Part shown: in pieces, positions 7,829-16,173 of the stretch
Layout of the letters: each line of letters starts with the position of its first letter
How positions within the stretch are numbered: position 1 is the stretch's first letter
NCBI GenBank assembly: GCA_046546095.1
Contig: JBKGYK010000029.1
Span: forward strand, 1 to 34,600
Origin: JAQIBY01 sp046546095
GTDB lineage: Bacteria; Bacteroidota; Bacteroidia; Bacteroidales; ML635J-15
DNA length: 34,600 nt
Direction: 5' to 3'
Notes under the pieces: generated by a model
What the model saw: the letters and a program-made list of their open reading frames with translations, nothing else
Databases searched by the model: none
Told to the model about the DNA's origin: nothing
Position numbers and translations under genes: made by a program

Positions 7829-10800
7829 ATGAGAAAACTACTACTTATTATGATCGGAATGTTTGTGAGTTTTGGGGTTTTTGCCCAGACACTTACAGAC
7901 TGGACAAATGCAAATCCCGGCAACATTACGTTGACCCAGGAAACAAGCAATGTAAATGAGGGAACTTCAGCCCTCGGTGTTATATCCACCACCCAAAGTC
8001 AAGGAGATACTGAAGTGCTTTCGGCTACCTTTACCGTAACACCGGATGCAACTTTTGCTGCCTCGGTTGATGTGTATGACAACGATATCGCTGGCCGTGC
8101 CAGATTGAATGTGGAATTTGACGATGGAACCACTGAATGGGGGCCTTATTCCTCCGACGGGACAGATTTTGAAACCATTGAACTGACCGGAGACGTTCCA
8201 ACAGACGCTACTACAGCCACCGTATTTTTCCGTTTCTACGATTACGCTGATGACTGGGATGGTGATTTTGAATGTATTCTTGATAACGTAATCTTTACCG
8301 AAGATGGAGGAGATAACCTTGTGCCCAATGGAGGCTTCGAAAACTGGGAAACCCTTACTCCAACGGAATATCTGATATCAGAAATTCAGGATACCACAGG
8401 CAACGGTGGTGGAAACGGTTCCGCAGTTGAAGGTGAATACGTTGAAACCAACGGCATAGTCACTGCAGTATATGATGGCGAATATGTCATCCAGGATGGT
8501 ACCGGTATGTGGTCAGGTGTATGGGTTGCCGGTTCCGGCGTAGACCAGGGCGACGATGTGACTGTTACCGGTAATGTGAGTGAAGATAACAATTTGACAA
8601 CAATTCTTGCCGATGATGTTACTGTAAACTCATCAGAAAACACACTCCCTGCTGCTGAAGTACTCGCTACCGGCGATTGCCCGCAGGAAGGCTGGGAAGG
8701 TGTACTGCTTGAAACCACAGGTACATGTACAAACGATACCGTGGAAGATAATTTCGGAGAATTTCCGCTTGACGATGGTTCCGGTGAAGTTCTGGTTGAC
8801 GATTACGGACTTGCTTCCATGTATTATCCCACTCAGGGTAACGATTATACGGTAACTTCTCCATTGATGTTTTCCTACGGAGCATTTAAAATTGCAGTTC
8901 GTACAGAAGCCGATATCGTGGAGGATGTAGGTACTGAGCCTTACCTGGCTATTACCTCACCTGCTGACGGATCTACCGTCAATTCTGCAGATGTGGAGAT
9001 TGAATTTGATGTGCAGAATTTTGTGTTGGGTGATGGTACCGGCGACGGATACCTTGCTTATTCCGTGGATGGCGGTGTTGATGAGGCACATTATACCACC
9101 GATCCGATATCTTTGACCGGGCTTACCGAAGAAACCCACACCGTGGATATGGAATTGCTTGACGGTGCAGGTGATCCGCTCTCACCTGCTGTTACTGCTT
9201 CAGTGAGCTTTACTGTGGATCTCTCCACAGGCCCTGAGCTCATTAGCATATATGACATACAGTACACTGAGGAAGCTTCCGGTGATTCCCCTTATGATGG
9301 ACAGGAAGTAGCTACTGCCGGTATTGTTACCGCTGTAAATGATGACAAATTCTGGTTGCAGGACGGTACCGGTGCATGGAATGGTATATATGTATATTAC
9401 ATTGACACTCCGGGACCTGCCCGTGGCGACTCTGTTATTGTATATGGTACCGTTGTTGAATACAACAATCTCACTGAAATCAGTCCCGTTGATTCTATTG
9501 ACATTGTTTCCAACGGCAATACTTTGCCTGCACCTGCCGAAGTTACAACCGGTGAAGCCGGAACAGAAGCTTACGAAGGTGTACTGGTACAGGTTGAAGG
9601 TGTCAATAACAATGCACCGGACGAATACAACGAGTGGGATGTGAATGACGGATCCGGTGAGGTGATGGTTGATGATTTGCTCTATACTTTTGAACCAACC
9701 ATTGGAAATTCCTACAATGTAACCGGTGTAGTGGAATATTATTTCAATTTTAAAATTCTCCCGCGTGATGAAAATGATATCATTGACCTGGGCGTGAGTA
9801 CAGATCCCAATATTGCAATTACTTCACCAACCAACGGAGATGTAATCTATACAGATGCGGTTGATATTGAATTCAATGTAAGCAACTTTACTGTTGGTAC
9901 TGACGGTAAAGTGGCCTATTCTCTGGACGATGCAGCCTATACCTACCAGGAAACTGCAGATCCAATTACCTTTACGGACCTCACAGAAGGAAGTCACTCG
10001 GTTAGCCTTGAGCTCGTAGATATGAGCGAAAATCCACTCAGTCCGGAAGTAACTGCCACGGTGAACTTTGAAGTAGATTTCTCGGGTCCGGCTATTACAC
10101 CCATCTATGATATACAGTACACAAGCTCAGGTGATTCACCACTTCTGGACGATGAAGTTACCATAAAAGGTGTTGTGGTTGCCAATTTTAATTCTTCTGA
10201 TTACGGTACCGGATACTATGTACAGGATGGTGCCGGTGCCTGGAACGGGCTTTATATTTATGATGAGACAAACTCCCCATCAATGGAAGATTCTGTACAA
10301 ATTACAGGTACAGTTTCTGAATTCTATGGCATGACACAACTTGAGGATATCACAGATTTCCAGATTGTTGATATTGGCGGAACAATTTCAGGTCCCGAAG
10401 TCATTTCCATCGCTGATGCCAATACTGAAGATTATGAATCCTGTTTTATCCGTGTTGAAAATGTAAGCTGTGTTGAGGAACAAAACCAATACGGCGAATG
10501 GAAAGTTGCCATTGGAAACGACACACTATTGATGAAAGACAATGGTGCTTTTGACTTTACTGAAGAACTCAACCAGGAATATCATGTACAGGGAGTTACA
10601 AATTATTCTTATGGTGAATATTCTCTTCACTACCGAGTTGATGGTGATATTGAAATTGCTGATGCCATAGGCGAAGAATTTGCTTCCGATCTGAGAATGT
10701 ATCCCAACCCGGCAAGTGATGTACTTACTGTTGAAAATGCCGAAGAGGTTGAGCAGATTAAGGTATACTCTGTTACCGGTAAACTGATGGATGCATACAA

Positions 10801-10912
10801 TGTGAATGGAAACACTTTCCGTTTGAACCTTGCTGACTACAGCCAGGGTATTTATCTCGTGAAATTTGTTTCCGGAAGCAGCAGTCGTACTGCCAGAATC
10901 GAGAAAATGTAA
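7829..10912 (+). CDS. T9SS-secreted multidomain protein with three OB-like and two Ig-like repeats
   Basis: A 1027-residue protein beginning with a signal peptide (MRKLLLIMIGMF ... FAQ). Residues ~20-165 form a carbohydrate-binding-like beta-sandwich. Three repeats follow at ~180-360, 470-645 and 755-930, each opening with a YDIQ or SEIQ segment and containing VxAVxDxxxxxQDGTGxWxG, an OB-fold-like module resembling those attached to extracellular nucleases and phosphatases. Two Ig-like units at ~370-465 and 660-750 start with AITSP and separate them. Residues ~948-1027 are a T9SS type A sorting domain (LRMYPNPASD ... GIYLVKF). No catalytic domain is present, so it looks like an adhesin or binding protein at the cell surface. 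The start at 7829 is preferred over an upstream ATG at 7790 because it gives a standard signal peptide. A strong terminator follows. Confidence 0.88.
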   Translation: MRKLLLIMIGMFVSFGVFAQTLTDWTNANPGNITLTQETSNVNEGTSALGVISTTQSQGDTEVLSATFTVTPDATFAASVDVYDNDIAGRARLNVEFDDGTTEWGPYSSDGTDFETIELTGDVPTDATTATVFFRFYDYADDWDGDFECILDNVIFTEDGGDNLVPNGGFENWETLTPTEYLISEIQDTTGNGGGNGSAVEGEYVETNGIVTAVYDGEYVIQDGTGMWSGVWVAGSGVDQGDDVTVTGNVSEDNNLTTILADDVTVNSSENTLPAAEVLATGDCPQEGWEGVLLETTGTCTNDTVEDNFGEFPLDDGSGEVLVDDYGLASMYYPTQGNDYTVTSPLMFSYGAFKIAVRTEADIVEDVGTEPYLAITSPADGSTVNSADVEIEFDVQNFVLGDGTGDGYLAYSVDGGVDEAHYTTDPISLTGLTEETHTVDMELLDGAGDPLSPAVTASVSFTVDLSTGPELISIYDIQYTEEASGDSPYDGQEVATAGIVTAVNDDKFWLQDGTGAWNGIYVYYIDTPGPARGDSVIVYGTVVEYNNLTEISPVDSIDIVSNGNTLPAPAEVTTGEAGTEAYEGVLVQVEGVNNNAPDEYNEWDVNDGSGEVMVDDLLYTFEPTIGNSYNVTGVVEYYFNFKILPRDENDIIDLGVSTDPNIAITSPTNGDVIYTDAVDIEFNVSNFTVGTDGKVAYSLDDAAYTYQETADPITFTDLTEGSHSVSLELVDMSENPLSPEVTATVNFEVDFSGPAITPIYDIQYTSSGDSPLLDDEVTIKGVVVANFNSSDYGTGYYVQDGAGAWNGLYIYDETNSPSMEDSVQITGTVSEFYGMTQLEDITDFQIVDIGGTISGPEVISIADANTEDYESCFIRVENVSCVEEQNQYGEWKVAIGNDTLLMKDNGAFDFTEELNQEYHVQGVTNYSYGEYSLHYRVDGDIEIADAIGEEFASDLRMYPNPASDVLTVENAEEVEQIKVYSVTGKLMDAYNVNGNTFRLNLADYSQGIYLVKFVSGSSSRTARIEKM

Positions 10913-10934
10913 AAATAAAAATTCATATTATTTG

Positions 10935-10974
10935 GAAAAGCCCTGATCATCAACAGGGCTTTTCTTTTTTTTTT
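10935..10974 (+). terminator. Rho-independent terminator
   Basis: A perfect 11-bp stem (GAAAAGCCCTG / CAGGGCTTTTC) with an 8-base loop is followed by a run of ten T. It ends the large T9SS-protein gene and separates it from the lipoprotein pair. Confidence 0.9.
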
Positions 10975-11011
10975 GTTACATTTGCTGATATATAACCAAA
11001 AATATACAACT

Positions 11012-11467
11012 ATGAGAAAAGTAATGAGTTTAGCAGCATTGTTTTTAGGCTTCGTTTTTGTTTTTTCGGCCTGCAGTAAATATGAAGAAGGTCCGATGGT
11101 CAGCTTAAAAAGCAAAGAAGAACGTATCGCCGGTGAATACACTGTATCCGAAGTGTATAAAAACGGTCAGTATGATGAAGATATGACAGAAGAACAGGAT
11201 GGAAATGAGTACATTTTCAATAAAGATGGAACCGGCAGTGTATCAGGCTCTCTCGAATGGGAAGGTGTGACATTTACCATTTCAGGTGATATGGAATGGG
11301 AACTTAGTGATGACAAAGTCAAACTTCTCATGCGAACCAAGAGTGAAGGTGAAGATGAATGGAGTGAATGGGAAGAAACCACTATTTTAAAACTGGAAGA
11401 CGAAGAAATGTGGTTGGAAGGCTATGATGATGATGATAATCTGATTGAAATGCATTACGTTGAATAA
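11012..11467 (+). CDS. Small lipoprotein, paralogue 1
   Basis: A 151-residue protein with a type II signal peptide and the lipobox VFSAC (FVFVFSACSKYEE). The mature protein opens with a block shared with the next gene: CSKYEEGPMVSLKSKEERI, then AGEYTVSEV. After this comes a very acidic, beta-rich domain (EDEWSEWEE, LEDEEMWLEGYDDDDN) that recalls the lipocalin-like small lipoproteins common in Bacteroidota; this is inference. The start at 11012 (MRKVMSLAALF) is chosen because the upstream extension would place non-signal residues first. It is separated by only 8 bp from the next gene, so the two probably form one transcript. The function is unknown. Confidence 0.82.
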   Translation: MRKVMSLAALFLGFVFVFSACSKYEEGPMVSLKSKEERIAGEYTVSEVYKNGQYDEDMTEEQDGNEYIFNKDGTGSVSGSLEWEGVTFTISGDMEWELSDDKVKLLMRTKSEGEDEWSEWEETTILKLEDEEMWLEGYDDDDNLIEMHYVE

Positions 11468-11475
11468 GGGTTTTG

Positions 11476-12021
11476 ATGATCAGAAAAATCAGCATTGCCA
11501 TTGGTATGATTCTGCTTGCCGCTTTGTCGGCTTGCAGTAAATACGATGATCCGGCCATCAGCCTGAGAAGTAAGAATGCACGGGTGGACGGGCAATATGT
11601 CATCACTGAGGTGACACTTAGCCCGGAGCAGAATGTGCCCTCGTATTTTGATATGGCAGATGTTGTGTTTATGGAAGAAGGTGGTGGCGAAATGAGCCTT
11701 ACCCTCGATGATACCGTGATCAATTCAAATTTCCAGTGGGAATTTGATGATAGCAAAGAAAAATTGCGTGTCAGACGGTATTTTATGCATAAAGATACCA
11801 GCCTGTTTAAAGCTGTGGATTCCGTCTACCGGTTTTGTTTTAATCAATTTCCCCACGAACACAATTTCCCCGCACTGAATTATTATGTCAATTCTGTGCA
11901 TGAAAAATGGGGACGCTGGGGCGGTATGATGGAAATCCGGGAATTGTCAAATGAACAAATGCGATTTGAATTTGTCAATGACAGCACGAATCTGACATCG
12001 GAGATTACCCTGACAGAATAA
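11476..12021 (+). CDS. Small lipoprotein, paralogue 2
   Basis: A 181-residue protein with the lipobox ALSAC (MIRKISIAIGMILLAALSAC). The first mature residues, CSKYDDPAISLRSKNARV, then DGQYVITEV, align position by position with paralogue 1, showing a tandem duplication. The C-terminal halves have diverged: this copy is longer and ends with MEIRELSNEQMRFEFVNDS, which looks like the usual 'element-reporting' strand pair of a small beta-barrel. The ATG at 11476 is used; a TTG one codon earlier is unlikely. A terminator lies 20 bp past the stop. The role is unknown; the shared N-terminal block may direct sorting or partner binding. Confidence 0.82.
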   Translation: MIRKISIAIGMILLAALSACSKYDDPAISLRSKNARVDGQYVITEVTLSPEQNVPSYFDMADVVFMEEGGGEMSLTLDDTVINSNFQWEFDDSKEKLRVRRYFMHKDTSLFKAVDSVYRFCFNQFPHEHNFPALNYYVNSVHEKWGRWGGMMEIRELSNEQMRFEFVNDSTNLTSEITLTE

Positions 12022-12040
12022 TGTGTATAATATCTTAAAG

Positions 12041-12076
12041 AAAAGCCATCCGCTGTTTAGCTGGTGGCTTTTTGTT
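12041..12076 (+). terminator. Rho-independent terminator
   Basis: A 10-bp stem with one G-U pair (AAAAGCCATC / GGTGGCTTTT), a 12-base loop and a T-rich tail lie just after the second lipoprotein gene. Confidence 0.8.
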
Positions 12077-12089
12077 TGGGGGGTATTTA

Positions 12090-12168
12090 AACCGCAACGG
12101 TGCGAAATCACATAACATCAGACAAAGCCCGATGTATGTAAATGCGGTACAATCGGCTTTTGGCGCCA
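12090..12168. repeat. Inverted copy of the repeat at positions 1-80
   Basis: This 79-bp stretch aligns over its whole length with the reverse complement of 1-80, with scattered substitutions. Shared blocks include CATAACATC, CAAAGCCCGATG and the terminal TTTTGGCGCCA. The palindrome TGGCGCCA forms the outer end of both copies. The hairpin present in the left copy is decayed here. Confidence 0.75.
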
Positions 12169-12190
12169 TTTTTGACCAAAAATGGTGCCA
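12161..12190. repeat. Short inverted repeat built on TGGCGCCA
   Basis: TGGCGCCATTTTT and AAAAATGGTGCCA pair at 12 of 13 positions around a 4-base loop. It begins exactly at the TGGCGCCA that ends the dispersed repeat, so it may be part of the same element. Confidence 0.65.
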
Positions 12191-12226
12191 AAAGCAGGCT
12201 TTGCAAAAGGGCGGAGGCTGGCATCC

Positions 12227-12321
12227 TGCATATCCGGTCGGGCATTTTTCTGCGCTGTGCTGTAGCGAGCGGCAGTAAGCTCACAAGCACAGCAATGCAG
12301 AAAAGCCCGAACGGATATGCA
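12227..12321. repeat. Large imperfect inverted repeat (35-base arms)
   Basis: The arm 12227-12261 (TGCATATCCGGTCGGGC, then TTTTTCTGC and GCTGTGCT) pairs with 12286-12321 with one mismatch and two small bulges; the loop is 24 bases. A separate perfect 10-bp hairpin (CCCCTGCTTT, loop TTG, AAAGCAGGGG) follows at 12341-12363 and lacks a T-run, so it is not a terminator. Together these structures occupy most of the gap before the urocanate hydratase gene. Open frames across the region follow the repeats and do not look like genes. The element could be a dispersed palindromic repeat or a structured RNA. Confidence 0.65.
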
Positions 12322-12455
12322 GATATAAGCCGTAGACCGACCCCTGCTTTTTGAAAGCAGGGGATTTGCCCAATTTAGCATTATGCAAACGGATTTTGCC
12401 ATTTTTCCCTTCCATTTTGACGGGCTTTTGTTAATTTTACGCAAAAATTACCGCT

Positions 12456-14462
12456 ATGACTACAGAAAAGTTTAAAGAAAGCATTCTGGAAGGCATTCCT
12501 TCTAAATTACCAAAGGCTCCGGCATACGATCCGGACATAAATCACGCGCCTAAACGTAAGGATATATTATCCGGTAAGGAAAAAGAACTGGCGCTGAGAA
12601 ATGCATTGCGATATTTTGACAAAAAGCATCATGCTACGCTGGCACCTGAGTTTGCCGATGAGCTGAAAAAGTACGGACGTATTTATATGTATCGCTACCG
12701 TCCCACATACGATATGTATGCCCGTCCGCTTGATGAATACCCGGGAAAATGTGACCAGGCCAAATCCATTATGGTGATGATTCAGAACAACCTGGACCCG
12801 GCTGTGGCTCAGCATCCGCACGAACTGATTACTTACGGTGGCAACGGTGCAGTCTTTCAGAACTGGGCGCAATACCGCCTGACAATGAAATACCTGGCTG
12901 AAATGACTGATGAGCAGACCCTTGTGATGTACTCCGGCCATCCCATGGGTTTGTACCCCTCGCATAAAGATGCGCCTCGTGTTGTGGTAACCAACGGAAT
13001 GGTTATTCCCAACTACTCAAAACCAGACGACTGGGAGAAATTCAACGCCCTGGGTGTATCCCAATACGGTCAGATGACAGCCGGTTCGTACATGTACATC
13101 GGTCCGCAGGGCATCGTGCATGGAACAACCATCACCGTGCTGAATGCCGGTCGCATGATTGACAAAGACAATAAAAAAGGTACAAAACTTTTCGTTACTT
13201 CCGGTCTTGGCGGAATGAGCGGTGCGCAGCCCAAAGCCGGAAACATTGCCGGTGTGGTATCCATTACCGGAGAAATCAATCCTGCTGCAGCCTATAAACG
13301 GCAAAAGCAGGGATGGGTAGATGAAGTGATTGAAGATGCTGACAAAGCCATTGATACAGCGCTTGATTACAAAGAAAAACAGGAAGCCCATTCCATTGCT
13401 TATCTTGGTAATATTGTTGATCTATGGGAGCGCCTTGCTGAGCGCGGTGTGCATGTGGATCTTGGTTCAGATCAGACCTCATTGCATAATCCATGGTCCG
13501 GTGGGTATTATCCTGTTGGACTGAGCTATGAAGAGTCCAACAAAATGATGGCCAGCGATCCGGAAAATTTTAGAAAGCTGGTACAGGCATCCCTGAAACG
13601 TCAGGTGGCAGCCATCAACAAACTGACAGGTGAAGGCATGTATTTCTTTGATTATGGCAATGCCTTCCTGCTTGAATCATCCCGGGCAGGCGCTGATATT
13701 ATGGATGAAGCCGGAGAAGATTTCCGTTACCCAAGCTACGTGCAGGACATCATGGGACCCATGTGCTTTGATTACGGCTTTGGCCCGTTCCGCTGGGTAT
13801 GTACCTCCGGTGATCCTGACGATCTGGAATTGAGCGACAAAATTGCTATGGATGTGCTTAGCAGTATTGCCAAAACTGCTCCTGACGAAATCACACAGCA
13901 GATGAAAGACAACATTCAGTGGATTGCCGGTGCACAGGAAAACAAACTGGTGGTTGGCTCACAGGCACGCATTCTGTACGCCGATGCTGAAGGGCGAATC
14001 AAAATTGCAGAGGCCTTTAACAAAGCCATTGCTGATGGAAAAATAAAAGCTCCGATTGTGCTGGGCCGCGATCATCATGATGTGTCGGGTACGGATTCAC
14101 CTTACCGTGAAACATCCAACATATACGACGGCTCACAGTTTACCGCTGACATGGCCATACAGAATGTCATAGGTGATTCATTCCGCGGTGCTACCTGGGT
14201 ATCCATCCACAATGGTGGTGGTGTAGGCTGGGGCGAAGTTATCAACGGAGGCTTTGGCATGACGCTGGATGGCACTGATGATGCAGATCGCCGACTGAAA
14301 AACATGTTGTTCTGGGATGTCAATAATGGTATTTCCCGCCGTAGCTGGGCCAGGAATGACGGCGCTGTGTTTGCTGCCAAACGGGCGATGGAACACAATC
14401 CGGAGTTGAAAATCACCCTGCCCAATATGGTGGATGATGATTTGCTGAACGGATTGATTTAA
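12456..14462 (+). CDS. hutU: Urocanate hydratase
   Basis: A 668-residue cytosolic enzyme converting urocanate to 4-imidazolone-5-propionate, the second step of histidine degradation, using a tightly bound NAD+. It is the long form (about 100 residues longer than the Pseudomonas type), as is usual for Bacteroidota. Visible features are the ITYGGNGAVFQNWAQY block near residue 128, the glycine-rich TSGLGGMSGAQPKAGN segment of the NAD site, SDQTSLHNPWSGGYYPVG, the FRWVCTSGDP motif with conserved Cys449, GRDHHDVSGTDSP, and the glycine-rich NGGGVGWGEVINGG near the end. Other hut genes (hutH, hutI, ftcD) are not in the window. The gene is monocistronic by layout and ends in a clear terminator. Confidence 0.97.
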   Translation: MTTEKFKESILEGIPSKLPKAPAYDPDINHAPKRKDILSGKEKELALRNALRYFDKKHHATLAPEFADELKKYGRIYMYRYRPTYDMYARPLDEYPGKCDQAKSIMVMIQNNLDPAVAQHPHELITYGGNGAVFQNWAQYRLTMKYLAEMTDEQTLVMYSGHPMGLYPSHKDAPRVVVTNGMVIPNYSKPDDWEKFNALGVSQYGQMTAGSYMYIGPQGIVHGTTITVLNAGRMIDKDNKKGTKLFVTSGLGGMSGAQPKAGNIAGVVSITGEINPAAAYKRQKQGWVDEVIEDADKAIDTALDYKEKQEAHSIAYLGNIVDLWERLAERGVHVDLGSDQTSLHNPWSGGYYPVGLSYEESNKMMASDPENFRKLVQASLKRQVAAINKLTGEGMYFFDYGNAFLLESSRAGADIMDEAGEDFRYPSYVQDIMGPMCFDYGFGPFRWVCTSGDPDDLELSDKIAMDVLSSIAKTAPDEITQQMKDNIQWIAGAQENKLVVGSQARILYADAEGRIKIAEAFNKAIADGKIKAPIVLGRDHHDVSGTDSPYRETSNIYDGSQFTADMAIQNVIGDSFRGATWVSIHNGGGVGWGEVINGGFGMTLDGTDDADRRLKNMLFWDVNNGISRRSWARNDGAVFAAKRAMEHNPELKITLPNMVDDDLLNGLI

Positions 14463-14485
14463 AAAGCGATAAAACAGATGAAAAA

Positions 14486-14524
14486 CGGGCAGATTGCAGG
14501 AATGCGGTTTGCCCGATTTTTTTT
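14486..14524 (+). terminator. Terminator, probably bidirectional
   Basis: A 12-bp stem (CGGGCAGATTGC / GCGGTTTGCCCG, with G-U pairs) is followed on the plus strand by an A and eight T. On the minus strand the same stem is followed by five T, so it could also stop the converging ATPase transcript. Confidence 0.82.
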
Positions 14525-14702
14525 ATTGGGGAAAAAAGAAATTGAGTAAAATGCCACTCAGAAAATGTTACCTGCATTCCACGAAAACATCATGAATGCC
14601 AAAGGTGCAGGTAGCAAAATGGTGTAGAAAATGTTTTGATCTCTCAATGCTTTTAGCTCGGGACACCTAAGCTAAAATGACTCATAATCTGTATTGACCG
14701 AA

Positions 14703-15902
14703 TCAGTATAGAAATCCAAACAGCCACAGTGGTATGCTGTTGGCAAATCCTGATTCTACATCATCCCGGGCTAAAAACGCATCGTCAAGGGATTTGATTT
14801 GAGAGGTATTTTTGTTTTTTCCTCCTACTTCGATGGTGTATTTTTCATCCACCAGAAAGTCAGCTTTATCTTTACTGATATTTACCTGATATCCGGCGTT
14901 TTCAAGTTGGTTTGCAAGGAACAATTCCCGAATTGTCCCTTTTTCAGGTTGTTTGCTCAGAGCAAACAGGAAGCCGGGATTTTCAAAATATATTTTGGCA
15001 GGTTTCTGAAGTTTGGATGTTCCTCTTCCGGGCTTGTACAACAGCCGCAAAATACCTGCATCGTGCATGTTTTTCAGGTAAGTGTATAAGGTGGTTCTGC
15101 CTATTTCCAGTTTTTTTGCTATTAGACTGATGTTTGGTTCATAAGGAACCAGTTCTGCCATAACACCTGTAAGTTTTTTAAGCTTCATCACGTTTCTGGC
15201 GCTGTAATCTTCTATCCAGGCAAGATCATTTTCCAAAACAACATTGATTACCCGGTATATGGCCGAAATGAACGCTTCATCCTCCTGAAAATCATATCTG
15301 AATGGGAAATATCCAAATTTCAGATACTCCTGAAACAGCGGAAGTATGTTTATGTCTTTTGTTATAGTGGCGCTTATTTCCTGATGGTTTTTAAAAATTT
15401 CTTCGAGCTCGTAGGTTTTAAAATTCAGCTTATGCTGAAACGCCAAAAATTCACGAAAGGACAAGCCGTATAACTCAATCTTTTGCAACCGCCTGCTGAG
15501 GTCTGCCTCTCCTCTGTACAAATCCAAAGCAGATGAACTGCTAAACAGAATTTTAAGCTGTGGCTGGGAATCATATATCAGTTTCAGTTCTCGTGACCAG
15601 CCCGGATACTTGTGTACTTCATCCACAATCAGTTCCCTGCCACCATATTTTACAAATTCCTGAGCAAGACCAAACAAGCTGTTCGTGTAAAAATACGGAT
15701 GTTCGGCTGTTGCGTATAGTATGTCGTTACCCTTTTTGTGCTCAAGCAGATACTGCAATAACAGAATTGTTTTGCCAACACCTCGTAAGCCTTTTATCCC
15801 TGTAAGCCTGCCGGATTTTTGCAATCTGTGATAAACATACCGTTTCCATTGTGTTGGTACATTTTTTAGCAGGTTATTCTGATATTCAAAAAGCTCGATC
15901 AT
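14703..15902 (-). CDS. AAA ATPase of the AAA_14/DUF4143 family
   Basis: A 399-residue protein. The N-terminal ATPase has a Walker A GLRGVGKT at 38-45 and a Walker B/DEVH-like LIVDEVHKYPGW at 91-102, followed by the SSSSALDLYRGEADLSRR sensor region. A winged-helix segment lies at about 257-285 (ISLIAKKLEIGRTTLYTYL). The C-terminal DUF4143-type part carries ADFLV and YTIEVGGKNK, similar to the restriction-endonuclease-like core seen in this family. Such ATPases are widespread in Bacteroidota and archaea; their function is not established. The start at 15902 (MIELFEYQ) is preferred over an ATG 36 bp upstream, which would add an atypical hydrophobic extension and lie inside the promoter. Operator-like palindromes surround that promoter. 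Confidence 0.88.
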   Translation of the reverse strand: MIELFEYQNNLLKNVPTQWKRYVYHRLQKSGRLTGIKGLRGVGKTILLLQYLLEHKKGNDILYATAEHPYFYTNSLFGLAQEFVKYGGRELIVDEVHKYPGWSRELKLIYDSQPQLKILFSSSSALDLYRGEADLSRRLQKIELYGLSFREFLAFQHKLNFKTYELEEIFKNHQEISATITKDINILPLFQEYLKFGYFPFRYDFQEDEAFISAIYRVINVVLENDLAWIEDYSARNVMKLKKLTGVMAELVPYEPNISLIAKKLEIGRTTLYTYLKNMHDAGILRLLYKPGRGTSKLQKPAKIYFENPGFLFALSKQPEKGTIRELFLANQLENAGYQVNISKDKADFLVDEKYTIEVGGKNKNTSQIKSLDDAFLARDDVESGFANSIPLWLFGFLY

Positions 15903-15909
15903 AATAAGT

Positions 15910-15990
15910 GTTTTGATGTCAAAACAAATATATAGCAAAAATGTTTCAAAACCAAAACAAAAAAATTAAAAAGTGTTTTGATGATAAAAC
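15910..15990 (-). promoter_or_regulatory. Promoter with operator-like palindromes for the AAA ATPase gene
   Basis: On the minus strand, TTTG (15956-15953), a 20-bp spacer and TATATTTG (15932-15925) match the Bacteroidota -33/-7 consensus exactly. A 16-bp perfect palindrome-like site, GTTTTGACATCAAAAC, lies at 15925-15910, over the expected start of transcription. A second copy, GTTTTATCATCAAAAC, lies at 15990-15975. A weaker copy at 15958-15943 covers the -33 element. The three sites are spaced 33 and 32 bp apart, about three helical turns. This arrangement suggests repression, possibly by the gene's own winged-helix protein. Confidence 0.6.
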
Positions 15991-16173
15991 AAAATGAAAT
16001 GCACAATAAACCAATGTTGGACGTGTTTGATGGATATTGATAACGCACGGTCTTTACGGGTTATCCACCAACCAAAAGGTATCCACGCAACAAAATCCAA
16101 AAAATGTCTCAACCCAACCTTTATGAATCCCGTTTTTTCATAATTTAGCATTCTCACAAAAGCGTGTTATGTT

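Noticed and set aside
12072..12444. Several short open frames on both strands in the repeat-rich gap
   Set aside because: They overlap hairpins on both strands and mirror one another, as expected of palindromic DNA.
14703..15902. AAA/DUF4143 ATPase as an anti-phage defence gene
   Set aside because: It stands alone, with no nuclease partner, toxin or other defence genes beside it; the restriction-like C-terminal motif is a family trait.
16061..16069. TTATCCACC, similar to a DnaA box
   Set aside because: A single near match without further boxes, AT-rich unwinding element or dnaA/dnaN neighbours does not support an origin.
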